NCBI RefSeq assembly: GCF_030159955.1
Contig: NZ_BSNK01000002.1
Location: forward strand, 124,001-188,000
Length of the DNA stretch: 64,000 nucleotides
Direction of reading: 5' to 3'
Source of the DNA: Algimonas ampicilliniresistens
Lineage (GTDB): Bacteria > Pseudomonadota > Alphaproteobacteria > Caulobacterales > Maricaulaceae
In this document: in pieces, positions 45,105 through 54,365 of the stretch
Position numbering within the stretch: the first letter of the stretch is position 1
Layout of the letters: every line of letters begins with the position of its first letter
Notes under the pieces: model-generated
Database searches by the model: none
What the model was told of the DNA's origin: nothing
What the model saw: the letters and a program-made list of their open reading frames with translations, nothing else
Translations under genes and position numbers: made by a program

Positions 45105-46593
45105 TCGATGGCGGCGGCGCGAGGATCCGCGCCTCTGGGGCCCGTTTGCCGTGACGCGCAAGACCGGCAATGTGGACCGCATTGTCTGCGCCAATGATCA
45201 CGCACGCAAAGCCCGATTCCAACCGGGCGACACGGTCGCGGACGCCTATGCCGTCTGTCCCGACCTGCTGACAGAGCCGCAGGACGATATGCGTGAGTCC
45301 CGGCTCTTGGGCGCGCTCCACATCTGGGCGGACCGCTACTCGCCGCGCATCGCACTCGATCCGCCCGACGGACTTCTCCTCGACGTCACTGGCTGCGCGC
45401 ATTTGTTCGACGGCGAGCAGCAGATGGCCAAACTCATCCTGAGGGAGACGGAAGACCTGACGGTCGTGACCCGGATCGGCATTGCGAACACGCTCCGGGC
45501 GGCGCGCGGGTTTGCGCGGCACGGTGCCTCAACGATCACCATAACAGATCCAGACCGCGAGCATGCCCAAGTCGATGATTTGCCCGTCACCGCCTTGGAT
45601 CTGAAGACGTCTATCGAGACCGACCTGCGTCGACTTGGCGTCACCACGATCGGCGAGCTACGGCGATTCAAGTCCGCCGAGCTGGCTCGGCGCTTTTCCG
45701 TCCATTTGACGAGCGCGCTGGATGAGTTGCGCGGCCATACCCACGACGCGGTCGTTCCTAGCGCTGTCGTCCCGACCTTCGCCGCCAACATGACACTGCC
45801 TGAGCCCATCGGCCGCCTTGAAGACGTGACCGGCATTTTGGAACGGTTGGCCGAGCGCGTTTGCCAGAAGCTTTGCGACAAGGGTTACACGGCGCGGGGT
45901 TTCCGGCTGACGGTCCGCTGTGTCGATACGGGCGACCATCATCTGTCTGTCGGCTTTGCCAGTCCGACCCGGACCGTCACGCCGGTCCTGCGCCAGTTCG
46001 CACGGCCACTAGATCAGCTCAAAATCGAGTTCGGCGCAGACTGGATGCGGCTGCTCGCGCTCGACACCGGCCTTTTCAACCCACACCAAATCGAGGCGGG
46101 CAATGCCGCCCAGGCGCAGCAGGAGGCCGTCGACCAGACGCTGACCACGCTCGGCAACCGGATCGGCTTCGACCGGCTGCACACGCCGCGCCCCGGACCG
46201 GGCCATACGCCGGAGCGCGAGATGATGTTCGGCCCGGCCGTCGATGCGCTCGACTGGGCACCGCCCACGGACCTGACAGCCTATCCCCGCCCCGAAATCG
46301 CCTTCGCACCCGAGCGCGTGCGGGTCGACCAACCCGGTCGCGCGCCCTATGCTTTTACCTGGCGGCAGGACAGCTACCGCGTCGTTAAGGTCAAGGGCCC
46401 AGAACGGATCAGCCCGGTGAACTGGGACGACCCAAACACCAAGTTCGAAGCCCGGGTGCGCGACTATTGGCGGGCTCGGACCGAGTGCGGCCGCCTCTTC
46501 TGGTTGATGGTCTTTCCTCGGCACCCGGACGATGGATGCTATGTCTGCGGCGAGTTCCTGCGCGAGCCCCGCCTTTCCCTGCTTCTCGCCTAA
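45046..46593 (+). CDS. imuB: ImuB, catalytically inactive Y-family polymerase homologue
   Basis: A 515-residue Y-family polymerase-like protein (RRTLALWFPELPLDRWRR at the start; later DVTGCAHLFDGEQQM and IGIANTLRAARGFARHG). ImuB proteins lack the acidic catalytic residues and serve as a hub linking the beta clamp, ImuA and DnaE2. The gene overlaps imuA and its stop overlaps the dnaE2 start (TAATG), so all three are made together. Confidence 0.92.
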   Translation: MRPSVSRRTLALWFPELPLDRWRRREDPRLWGPFAVTRKTGNVDRIVCANDHARKARFQPGDTVADAYAVCPDLLTEPQDDMRESRLLGALHIWADRYSPRIALDPPDGLLLDVTGCAHLFDGEQQMAKLILRETEDLTVVTRIGIANTLRAARGFARHGASTITITDPDREHAQVDDLPVTALDLKTSIETDLRRLGVTTIGELRRFKSAELARRFSVHLTSALDELRGHTHDAVVPSAVVPTFAANMTLPEPIGRLEDVTGILERLAERVCQKLCDKGYTARGFRLTVRCVDTGDHHLSVGFASPTRTVTPVLRQFARPLDQLKIEFGADWMRLLALDTGLFNPHQIEAGNAAQAQQEAVDQTLTTLGNRIGFDRLHTPRPGPGHTPEREMMFGPAVDALDWAPPTDLTAYPRPEIAFAPERVRVDQPGRAPYAFTWRQDSYRVVKVKGPERISPVNWDDPNTKFEARVRDYWRARTECGRLFWLMVFPRHPDDGCYVCGEFLREPRLSLLLA

Positions 46594-49500
46594 TGAGCTA
46601 TGTCGAGCTCGACATCACGACCAACTTCACCTTCCTGAGGGGTGCGAGCCACCCAGCGGAACTGGTCGAGCGCGCCCGCGAGATCGGCCTGCGCGCAATT
46701 GGAGTTGCCGACCGCAACTCGCTCTCCGGCATCGTCCGGGCCTACTCGGCCGCAAGGGACATCGGTCTCGACTTCCGCGTTGGCTCGCGCCTCGTGACAA
46801 GCTGCGGGGCGGAAGTGCTTGCCTATCCCAAAACACGGCCGGGTTACGCCAAGCTCGCGCGCCTGCTCACGCTCGGAAAGCGCCGCGCGGAGAAAGGCGG
46901 CTGTCGGCTGGAGATGGCCGACGTGTTGGACGGCCTCTCGGAGACCGTCGTCATCCTGAAGGACCCGATCCGGTCGCAAGCACATATCGACCCGCTCAAG
47001 GCGACGTTCGGCACCGACCTCTATCTTGGCCTGTCTCCCTACTATGACGGCTGGGACGAAGACCGCTTTTGCATCATCGCCCAGTTGGCAACGATTAAGG
47101 CCGTGCCCCTCGTCGCGCTGGGCAATGTGCTGATGCACCGAGGCAATCGCCGTCTTCTGGCCGATACGCTCACCGCCATCCGTTTAAAGCGGACCGTCGA
47201 CCAGCTCGGCCAGCACGCCCTGTTGAACGGCGAACGCCGCCTGCGCTCCGAGCTGGAGATGCGACAACTCTTCGCGGACTATCCCGAAGCCCTGCTCAAC
47301 ACGCTGCGCATCGCGGACACCTGCACCTTTCGGCTGGACGAGCTGGAATACCAATATCCGGACGAGGTGCTGAACGGCATCGATCCGGACACGCGGCTCC
47401 GCCAACTGACCGAAGAGGGGTTGCGTGGGCGCTATCCGGGCGGGGTGCCGCTCAAGGTGCGGGCCGTGGTCGAGAAGGAACTCGCGCTCGTCGCCAAACT
47501 TGGCTACGCGCCCTACTTCCTGACCGTCCAGGACATTGTCGGCTACGCCAGCGGGGATGGCATCCTCTGTCAGGGTCGCGGCTCGGCCGCCAACTCAGTC
47601 GTCTGCTTTGCTCTCGGCATCACCCATGCCAGCCCCGACCTCATCAACATGGTGTTCGAGCGGTTCATCTCCGATGTGCGTGGCGAGCCACCCGACATCG
47701 ATGTCGACTTCGAGCATGAGCGGCGCGAAGAGGTCTACCAGTATGTGTTCGGCAAGTTCGGCCGTCACCGCGCGGCGATCTGCTCGACCGTGCGCCATTA
47801 CCGGTCTCGCTCGGCTTTGGGTGAAGTCGGCAAGGCGCTAGGTCTTTCAGAAGACAGTATTCGCGCCTTTTCGTCCAAGATCTGGGGTTGGCGCGATGGC
47901 GGCCTGACACCGGAGCGTGCCGCCTATGCCGGGCTCGACCCGAACGCCCGCCGTATCGCTCTGACGCTTCAACTCGCCAACCAACTGATCGGCTTTCCGC
48001 GGCACCTGTCCCAACACTCGGGCGGGCTGGTCATCACCAATGGCCGTCTGGACGAACTCTGCCCGATCGAGAATGCGGCGATGGCGGACCGGACCATCAT
48101 CGAGTGGGACAAGAATGACATCGACGTGATGGGCATGATGAAGATTGATGTCCTCTCGCTCGGCATGCTGACCTGCGTCCGCAAGGGGTTCGAACTGCTG
48201 CGCCGCTGGAAGGGTATCGATCTCGATATGTCGAACGTGCCGCAGGAAGACCCCGCCACCTACGACATGATCTGCTTAGCGGACACGCTCGGGGTCTTTC
48301 AGATCGAAAGCCGCGCGCAGATGCAGTTCCTGCCCAGGATGCGACCGCGCACCTTCTACGACCTCATCATCGAAGTCGCCATCATCCGGCCCGGCCCGAT
48401 CCAGGGCGACATGGTCCATCCCTACCTCAAGCGCAGACGCGGCGAAGAACCGGTCAAGTATGCGAGCGAAGCTTTGCGCCCGGCATTGGAGAAGACGCTC
48501 GGCATCCCGCTCTTCCAGGAGCAGGCCATGGAGATCGCGTCCATTGCCGCCGGCTTCTCGGCGAGCGAAGCCGACCACTTGCGCCGGAGCTTGGCCTCCT
48601 CATCGGGTCCAGGGCGCATCCAGATCCATAGGGAGCGTTTCATCCAGGGCTGCCTCGACAACGGGTACGAACAAGACTTCGCAGAACGTGTCTTCCGACA
48701 GCTGGAAGGCTTTTCCGGCTATGGGTTCCCGCAGTCTCATGCCGCCAGCTTCGCGCTAATCGTCTATGTGTCCTGCTATCTGAAGTGTCACCATCCGGAA
48801 GTGTTTGGCTGCGCCTTGCTGAACAGTCAGCCGATGGGGTTCTACGCGCCCGCCCAGATCGTGCAGGACATGCAGCGCCACGGTGTGGAAGTCCGCCCTC
48901 CCTGCGTGGAAGCCAGCTTCTGGGACTGCACGCTGGAGCCGGACGGCAACGGCAAGCTCGCCGTCCGGCTCGGTCTCCGCCAGATCAAGGGTCTGCCCGA
49001 GGAGGAAGCCAAATGGCTGACGGCCTGCCGGGGGAATGGCTACCGCTCAGTCGATGCCGTCTGGCGTCGTGCGGGCCTGTCCTACCGCGCCCTCAACAAG
49101 CTGGCGCAGGCCGATGCGTTTGCGGGCTACGGCCTCAACCGCCGCGAGGCGCTCTGGCAGGTCAAGGCGCTGCCGCGCGGCGGCCCGCTGCCGCTCTTTT
49201 CGGACGTTGGGGAAGGTCTACCGACCGGCGAGGTCGCGTTTGCGATCCTGACCGAAGCGCAGCAGGTCTATGCCGACTATGTTTCCAAGCGTCTGACGCT
49301 GCGCACCCATCCAGTCGAACTGCTCGGCAAGCAGCTCGGCAACCGCATTCAAACCCAACATCTCCGCGACTACCCGGACGGGCGTCCCATCACAGTCTGC
49401 GGTCTCGTCGTCTGCCGCCAGCGTCCAGGCACGGCGTCCGGCGTCGTCTTCCTAACGCTGGAGGACGAGGCGGGCACGTCAAACATCATCGTCTGGGGCA

Positions 49501-49907
49501 ATGGCGTTTTCCCGAAGTTCCGGGCCGAAGTCATGGCGGGGCGGCTGCTGCGCGTGTCCGGCACGTTCCAGCGTGAGGGCATCGTCACCAACGTCATCGC
49601 GGATCACATTGAGGACCTGTCATTCCTGCTGGATGGCATGGCGGGCGGCGCTGAAGCCGAACCCATCTACCCAGCGCATGATAATGCAGACCACGTCCGG
49701 TCACCGGTCCAGACATCGACCTCGATCGCGCGCGACAAGGCCGCCTCGCATGTGCCTAAGCCCGTCAAGGCTGATCCCCTCGGTGCGGACCCGAGGACGG
49801 ACCGGTCAAAGGACCGGAAGGACGTGACGGCCTACTATGCGCATGGGGCCAGTCGTCATCCGCGCAGCCAAGCAGCGAAACTATTTCCGAGCCGGGATTT
49901 TAGATGA
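46593..49907 (+). CDS. dnaE2: Error-prone DNA polymerase DnaE2 (ImuC)
   Basis: An 1104-residue C-family polymerase. The N-terminal PHP domain (VELDITTNFTFLRGASHPAEL) is followed by the palm with PDIDVDFEHERREEV (two catalytic Asp) and MKIDVLSLGMLTC (third), and LFQEQAMEIA; a C-terminal OB fold (ITVCGLVVCRQRPGTASGVVFLTLEDE) ends before a variable tail. It is the synthetic subunit of the ImuABC mutasome and makes SOS mutations. The start at 46593 matches family N-termini; the frame extends upstream within imuB. Confidence 0.96.
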   Translation: MSYVELDITTNFTFLRGASHPAELVERAREIGLRAIGVADRNSLSGIVRAYSAARDIGLDFRVGSRLVTSCGAEVLAYPKTRPGYAKLARLLTLGKRRAEKGGCRLEMADVLDGLSETVVILKDPIRSQAHIDPLKATFGTDLYLGLSPYYDGWDEDRFCIIAQLATIKAVPLVALGNVLMHRGNRRLLADTLTAIRLKRTVDQLGQHALLNGERRLRSELEMRQLFADYPEALLNTLRIADTCTFRLDELEYQYPDEVLNGIDPDTRLRQLTEEGLRGRYPGGVPLKVRAVVEKELALVAKLGYAPYFLTVQDIVGYASGDGILCQGRGSAANSVVCFALGITHASPDLINMVFERFISDVRGEPPDIDVDFEHERREEVYQYVFGKFGRHRAAICSTVRHYRSRSALGEVGKALGLSEDSIRAFSSKIWGWRDGGLTPERAAYAGLDPNARRIALTLQLANQLIGFPRHLSQHSGGLVITNGRLDELCPIENAAMADRTIIEWDKNDIDVMGMMKIDVLSLGMLTCVRKGFELLRRWKGIDLDMSNVPQEDPATYDMICLADTLGVFQIESRAQMQFLPRMRPRTFYDLIIEVAIIRPGPIQGDMVHPYLKRRRGEEPVKYASEALRPALEKTLGIPLFQEQAMEIASIAAGFSASEADHLRRSLASSSGPGRIQIHRERFIQGCLDNGYEQDFAERVFRQLEGFSGYGFPQSHAASFALIVYVSCYLKCHHPEVFGCALLNSQPMGFYAPAQIVQDMQRHGVEVRPPCVEASFWDCTLEPDGNGKLAVRLGLRQIKGLPEEEAKWLTACRGNGYRSVDAVWRRAGLSYRALNKLAQADAFAGYGLNRREALWQVKALPRGGPLPLFSDVGEGLPTGEVAFAILTEAQQVYADYVSKRLTLRTHPVELLGKQLGNRIQTQHLRDYPDGRPITVCGLVVCRQRPGTASGVVFLTLEDEAGTSNIIVWGNGVFPKFRAEVMAGRLLRVSGTFQREGIVTNVIADHIEDLSFLLDGMAGGAEAEPIYPAHDNADHVRSPVQTSTSIARDKAASHVPKPVKADPLGADPRTDRSKDRKDVTAYYAHGASRHPRSQAAKLFPSRDFR

Positions 49908-50038
49908 TGGCACGTAACTTTAATAAAATGTTGAAACCTTCACACAACATAACCTGCATTACGTTGCATGAAACCGAACTAAACGGCGCTTTTAAAGACG
50001 CAAAAATAGTCGTTCTAAGACCTTATAGTTTTGCGTGC

Positions 50039-52072
50039 CTAACTTGGATCTCGATAAGCCAGCAAGCGAAGGGCATTGAACACCACGATCAACGTTGATC
50101 CTTCGTGAATTAGCACGGCTGGACCAATACGCAGGCCGAGCAATGTCGCCGGAATCAGAAATGCAACGATCCCTAGACTTGCCCACAAATTTTGACGGAT
50201 GATGCGGCTTGTCGCACGGCTAAGCCCGACGGCAAAAGGCAGTGTTTCGAGGTCGTCGGCCATCAGCGCAATGTCGGCGGTCTCCAGAGCCACGTCCGAG
50301 CCTGCCGCGCCCATGGCAATGCCGACTGTCGCATTGGCCATGGCGGGGGCATCGTTCACCCCGTCCCCGACCATAGCGACACCTTGCTCGGAACTGAGCG
50401 TCTTGATCTTGGTGACCTTGTCGTCCGGCATCAGATCGCCAAAGGCAGTATCCAGCCCGACGTCGCGGGCCACGGCATCGGCGACGTTTTGGTTGTCGCC
50501 GGAAATCATCATCATCCGCTTGATGCCCAGCTCGCGCAGTTTCGCGATGACGGGCTTTGACGCTTCCCGAGGCGTGTCCATAAGACCGATGGCACCCAGA
50601 TAGCGGTCACCTTGCCGCACGATCATGGTCGTGCGTCCATTTTCCGACAGACGCTCGACGCTCGCCCGCAAGTCCTTGGGCAGAGGCAATCCCGACACTT
50701 CCGAGAAGAGGGCGGCCTTGCCGATATGCACAGTCTGTCCTTCGAATTCGGCCGTGACACCGCGGCCCGTAATGCTCCCGAAGCCGGACGCCGTATCAGG
50801 AATGGACGGCAGACGGTCCGCCGCGTCTCTCACCACGGCCTGTGCGAGCGGGTGATCGGACAAAGTTTCAACGGCCGCGCTGACACGCAGGAGCTCTTCC
50901 TCCGTCACGCCGCCATAGGGCTGTATGTCGGTCAGGCGCGGTTCGCCTTCGGTCAGGGTTCCAGTCTTGTCGAAGGCTATGGCATCGAGCTTGCCGAGCG
51001 ACTCCAAAGGCGCGCCGCCCTTGATGAGAACGCCGCCGCGCGCGGCTCGGGCCACGCCGGAGAGAATGGCACTCGGGGTTGCGATCGCGAGCGCGCACGG
51101 GCTCGCCGCGACCAGCACGGCCATGGCGCGGTAGAAGCTCTCGGACGGCGTTTCGTCCAGCACGAGGAAGGATAGCGCGACCAGAATGGCCAGCACGATG
51201 ACGGACGGCACGAAGACGCGCTCGAACTTTTTAGTGAAGCTCTGCGTCGGGGACTGCCGTGTTTCGGCCTCGCTGACCATCTGCACGACGCGCGCGAGCG
51301 CGGTCTCTCCCGCCAGACGGGTCACCTGAATATCGAGGCTGCCCGCGCCGTTGATGGACCCGGCGAAGACGCGGCTATCATTGGACACGGTGTCGGGATT
51401 GGCGGCGGCCAGCGCGGCATCGGAGACGGGCTGCTTGTCGACGGGTGCGCTCTCGCCCGTGATCGGGGCCTGGTTCACGGCGCTCTCGCCGCGCACGACG
51501 AAACCGTCGGCTGGCAGGCGTTCATTAGACCTCACTACAACGATGTCGCCGATGATAAGTTCGTCGATTGGTACTATCAGTGATTCCGTGCCGCGGCGCA
51601 CAAGGGCTTCGTCAGGAGCAAGATCAGCCAGAGCCGTGATGGCGTTGCGGGCGCGTGTCATGGCAAAGTTTTCCAGAGCGTGGCCGATGGCGAAGAGGAA
51701 GAGCAGAAACGCGCCCTCCGCCCATTCGCCGAGTATGGCCGCGCCTGTCGCCGCGACCAACATGAGGAAGTCGATCTGGAACCGGCCCTGAAAGACGCTG
51801 CCCAGGGCTTCGCGCAAGGCGTAATAGCCGCCGAAGAAATAGGCGGCCAGAAGAGCGCCAAAAGCGATGGGCTCGCCCAGACCGAATTTGGGCCCGAGCC
51901 AGCCGACGAGCAGGAACATGCCCGCCAGAACCGCGAAGATGACCTCCGCGCGCGGACCGAGAATGCGGCTGATTATGTCGTCATGATTGTGGCCGTCACC
52001 CGACCCGTGGGCTTTGCCCTCTCCATGGTCATGGTCGTGGTCGTGGTCGTCCGCCGTGTGTTCAGCCCCCAT
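50039..52072 (-). CDS. P1B-4 heavy-metal translocating ATPase
   Basis: A 677-residue metal-exporting P-type ATPase. The His/Asp-rich start (EHTADDHDHDHDHGEG) may bind metal; there is no HMA domain. Key motifs are the membrane SPC in AASPCALAIATPS, DKTGTLTEG with the phosphorylated Asp, SDHPLAQAV, GDGVNDAPAMANATVG, and HEGSTLIVVFNALRLL near the end. SPC with HEGxT marks the P1B-4 group (Co, also Zn/Cd/Fe). An in-frame ATG at 52111 is possible; I prefer 52072. It follows the CDF gene by 44 bases in one operon. Confidence 0.92.
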   Translation of the reverse strand: MGAEHTADDHDHDHDHGEGKAHGSGDGHNHDDIISRILGPRAEVIFAVLAGMFLLVGWLGPKFGLGEPIAFGALLAAYFFGGYYALREALGSVFQGRFQIDFLMLVAATGAAILGEWAEGAFLLFLFAIGHALENFAMTRARNAITALADLAPDEALVRRGTESLIVPIDELIIGDIVVVRSNERLPADGFVVRGESAVNQAPITGESAPVDKQPVSDAALAAANPDTVSNDSRVFAGSINGAGSLDIQVTRLAGETALARVVQMVSEAETRQSPTQSFTKKFERVFVPSVIVLAILVALSFLVLDETPSESFYRAMAVLVAASPCALAIATPSAILSGVARAARGGVLIKGGAPLESLGKLDAIAFDKTGTLTEGEPRLTDIQPYGGVTEEELLRVSAAVETLSDHPLAQAVVRDAADRLPSIPDTASGFGSITGRGVTAEFEGQTVHIGKAALFSEVSGLPLPKDLRASVERLSENGRTTMIVRQGDRYLGAIGLMDTPREASKPVIAKLRELGIKRMMMISGDNQNVADAVARDVGLDTAFGDLMPDDKVTKIKTLSSEQGVAMVGDGVNDAPAMANATVGIAMGAAGSDVALETADIALMADDLETLPFAVGLSRATSRIIRQNLWASLGIVAFLIPATLLGLRIGPAVLIHEGSTLIVVFNALRLLAYRDPS

Positions 52073-52116
52073 GGGAATCCTGACTTTATTCAGAGCTCGT
52101 AAGAGCCGCATTTACA

Positions 52117-52773
52117 TTATTTTCGAAGACCATCCGTGATGGAGGTGTGAGTTGTCTGCGCGTCTTCGTGCATGTCGCCATGAGCGTCGCGTAGGATTTC
52201 GATCCCGCCGTAGAGCGCAATCCCGGCCACGGCGAGACCGACGACAAGATCGGGCCAGTTGGCTCCAGTGAACATGACGACGATCCCTGCGAGGAGAATA
52301 CCGCCATTGGCGACGAAGTCGTTGAAGCTGAAGGTGGTGGCGGCTCGAAGATTGACGTCGCGGTTTTGAAGTCTCTTCAGCAAGACCAAGCTAATGAGGT
52401 TCACAATGCCTGCCACGGCCGCCATGGCCATCATCATGATCCCGACAGGCTCGGAGCCTTCGAGGAAACGCCGGATTGCGTCGACGATGACGCCTGCGGA
52501 GAAGACCAGAAGCATGATACCGGACAGGCGCGCTGCGCCGCGTTTCCAGACGCGGGACCGCGTGAGGGCCAGCAGGCTCAGCGCATAGACAGCGGCATCG
52601 GATGTATTGTCGAGGCCGTTCGCGAAGAGCGCATTCGAGTCCCCGATAAACCCAGTAATAAAGAAGCCAATGGCAATGGCGACGTTAAGCCAGAGCACAA
52701 TCCAGAGCGTCTTGCGCTTCTCGGGCGTATCGATGTCTATGACTTCACCACTCACAACGATCACTTTCGGCAA
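52117..52773 (-). CDS. Cation diffusion facilitator family transporter
   Basis: A 218-residue CDF protein with six membrane segments and a short His/Asp-containing C-terminus (DAHGDMHEDAQTTHTS) instead of the full cytoplasmic domain. The TM2 site is DNTSD (DxxxD) and the TM5 site FSFNDFVAN lacks the usual His, so its metal choice may differ from Zn-type CzcD. It heads a minus-strand operon with the P1B-4 ATPase, divergent from the MerR gene, under a MerR-type promoter (52858-52888). Confidence 0.85.
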   Translation of the reverse strand: MPKVIVVSGEVIDIDTPEKRKTLWIVLWLNVAIAIGFFITGFIGDSNALFANGLDNTSDAAVYALSLLALTRSRVWKRGAARLSGIMLLVFSAGVIVDAIRRFLEGSEPVGIMMMAMAAVAGIVNLISLVLLKRLQNRDVNLRAATTFSFNDFVANGGILLAGIVVMFTGANWPDLVVGLAVAGIALYGGIEILRDAHGDMHEDAQTTHTSITDGLRK

Positions 52774-52857
52774 AATATATTTAAGAGCAGAGACTTAACG
52801 ACACTTGCCGCATTCGGTTGCGAGCCAGCCTATAAGTCGGGTTGACCGTCCTGTGCG

Positions 52858-52888
52858 CTGCTAGCATCTACAGTCGCTGTAGATGCAA
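52858..52888 (-). promoter_or_regulatory. MerR-type promoter and operator for the CDF-ATPase operon
   Basis: The palindrome GCATCTACAG-TCG-CTGTAGATGC (52864-52886) is perfect apart from its 3-base centre. On the minus strand it sits between TTGCAT (-35) and TAGCAG (-10), which are 19 bases apart, the long spacing that MerR proteins correct by twisting DNA. On the plus strand TTGACC (52842-52847) with CATCTA at 17-base spacing may serve the regulator gene itself. Confidence 0.85.
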
Positions 52889-52900
52889 GAAGGAATTTGA

Positions 52901-53365
52901 ATGAAGCCGCTCACAATCGGAAAGGTCGCCTTGGCGACCGGGGTCAAGGTCACGACGATCCGCTATTACGAGTCGATCGGGTTGCTGGCCGAGCCCGGCA
53001 GGTCGGAGAGCGGTCAACGACAGTATGGCGACGATGCCATAGAGAGGCTGAAATTCATTCGGCACGCGCGGGAACTCGGTTTTGCCGTTCCTTCCATTCG
53101 CGATCTCATCGACATGCAAAGCAATGCCGAGGGTCGTTGCGACAGTGCGGACGCTGTCGCGCAGAAGACACTCGCAAAGATCAGGAGTCGATTGGCGCGT
53201 CTGAAAGCGCTCGAAGCGGAGTTGGAAAGGATGACGACGCAATGCTCGGGAACTTCGGTGAAGACCTGCAACATCCTCCAAGTTCTCAGCGATCATTCCC
53301 TATGCGCCGATGAGGTCCATGTCCGGCCCATCGACCTCGACGATACGAACTTCAGCGGACTTTAA
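52901..53365 (+). CDS. MerR family metal-responsive regulator
   Basis: A 154-residue MerR protein: winged helix (LTIGKVALATGVKVTTIRYYESIGLL, RQYGDDAIERLKFIRHARELGF), dimerisation helix, and Cys residues near the C-terminus (CDSAD; TTQCSGTSVKTCNIL; SLCADE) that could bind Zn, Cd or Co. AAGGA lies 10 bases before the ATG. It probably controls its own promoter and the two arms of the metal island. Confidence 0.93.
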   Translation: MKPLTIGKVALATGVKVTTIRYYESIGLLAEPGRSESGQRQYGDDAIERLKFIRHARELGFAVPSIRDLIDMQSNAEGRCDSADAVAQKTLAKIRSRLARLKALEAELERMTTQCSGTSVKTCNILQVLSDHSLCADEVHVRPIDLDDTNFSGL

Positions 53366-53373
53366 TTTTTCTC

Positions 53374-53404
53374 TTGCCCCTACAGCCGCTAGAGAGATTA
53401 GCGT
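53374..53404 (+). promoter_or_regulatory. Second MerR-type promoter, upstream of the RND operon
   Basis: TTGCCC (53374-53379) and TAGCGT (53399-53404) are exactly 19 bases apart. The spacer begins CTACAGC, as does the spacer of the divergent CDF promoter, and both -10 elements begin TAGC. The dyad is imperfect (CTACAGC/GCTAGAG). The start codon of the next gene lies 7 bases after the -10, so its message may be leaderless. Confidence 0.7.
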
Positions 53405-53410
53405 CGGGGC

Positions 53411-53869
53411 ATGAAGGATAAAACCGCCTCGCGCTTAAACCTATTTTCCGGTGCCCTCATGGCTTTGGGACTAACCGGCTGCGCCTCATTAGTCGGCCAA
53501 AACCAGACGCTGGCCAGCGAAAGCGACCTCTCCCCCGCTGGCGCTTGGGTCAGCAGCGAGGACAAGTCCGACTGCATGACGCAACCCATCACATACTTTG
53601 CGTCGGATGGAACCGTTCTGGTTTTTCTAAGCAAGAACGGCGACATCCATTCCTTCGGTCAATGGCGTGTTGCTGGAGACACTTTGTCGATGACGCACAA
53701 TGATTTTCCTCTCGATGCGACCGGGATGTCCAATGCGGCGGTCAAGTTGGACATCCTACAGCTCGATGGCAGGACATTCACCACGCGCAACGGCGAAGGT
53801 GAAGTCCGCTTCCGCACTCGATGCAGCAACATCGAACTCGATCCCATTGACGCCCATACCGGGCACTGA
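53411..53869 (+). CDS. Putative lipoprotein, first gene of RND operon
   Basis: A 152-residue protein with a lipoprotein signal ending MALGLTGC (Cys about 24). The mature region is mostly beta (GTVLVFLSKNGDIHSFGQWRVAGDTLSMTHNDF) with Cys residues at conserved-looking places (SDCMT, TRCSN). Family unknown. Its place right behind the MerR-type promoter suggests a periplasmic metal-handling accessory. Confidence 0.75.
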   Translation: MKDKTASRLNLFSGALMALGLTGCASLVGQNQTLASESDLSPAGAWVSSEDKSDCMTQPITYFASDGTVLVFLSKNGDIHSFGQWRVAGDTLSMTHNDFPLDATGMSNAAVKLDILQLDGRTFTTRNGEGEVRFRTRCSNIELDPIDAHTGH

Positions 53870-53918
53870 CGCTGACGGATGGTTTAGTGAGCAATTTCGT
53901 GTATAGTCCCAGCTGAGT

Positions 53919-54293
53919 ATGCGTTGGCACGACTTCATACGATCGGCAAAGCTTTGGATTGCCCTCTCCCTATCCTCTCTTATGAGTTTTGGGGCGATGG
54001 CGTCTGAACTCCACATGTCCGACGTCCCGGAAGCGACCTGCGAGGATGGCGAGGTCTGGGAAAACGAGATTTTGCCACCCTCGTCCGCAATCGAACAACC
54101 GACCGACGTGGACCATCAGCGCGCCCATAATCATCACCGACATTCCTGTGGATCCTGCCACGTCCACATCGTCAGTCATATGGATGCGGAGCACTATCTC
54201 GCACCAATAAGTGCGCCCAACTTCCTCTTCGGGCCCAATTACGCAGCCCCGCGCAAGGGCCTTCAGGGCCTCTTCCGCCCCCCTCGAGACTAA
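53919..54293 (+). CDS. His-rich periplasmic protein
   Basis: A 124-residue secreted protein: signal peptide ending MSFGAMASE, then an acidic stretch and a His/Cys cluster, HQRAHNHHRHSCGSCHVHIVSHMD, that looks like a metal-binding site. Such small His-rich proteins often precede RND efflux genes in alphaproteobacteria; sequestration or delivery of metal to the efflux pump is likely but not shown. Confidence 0.75.
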   Translation: MRWHDFIRSAKLWIALSLSSLMSFGAMASELHMSDVPEATCEDGEVWENEILPPSSAIEQPTDVDHQRAHNHHRHSCGSCHVHIVSHMDAEHYLAPISAPNFLFGPNYAAPRKGLQGLFRPPRD

Positions 54294-54365
54294 TCTGACT
54301 TCGGCACGGCGTATCTTTACGCTGTTCGCCCCCGTTTTCAGATCAGACTCAAGGATTCTCTACTC

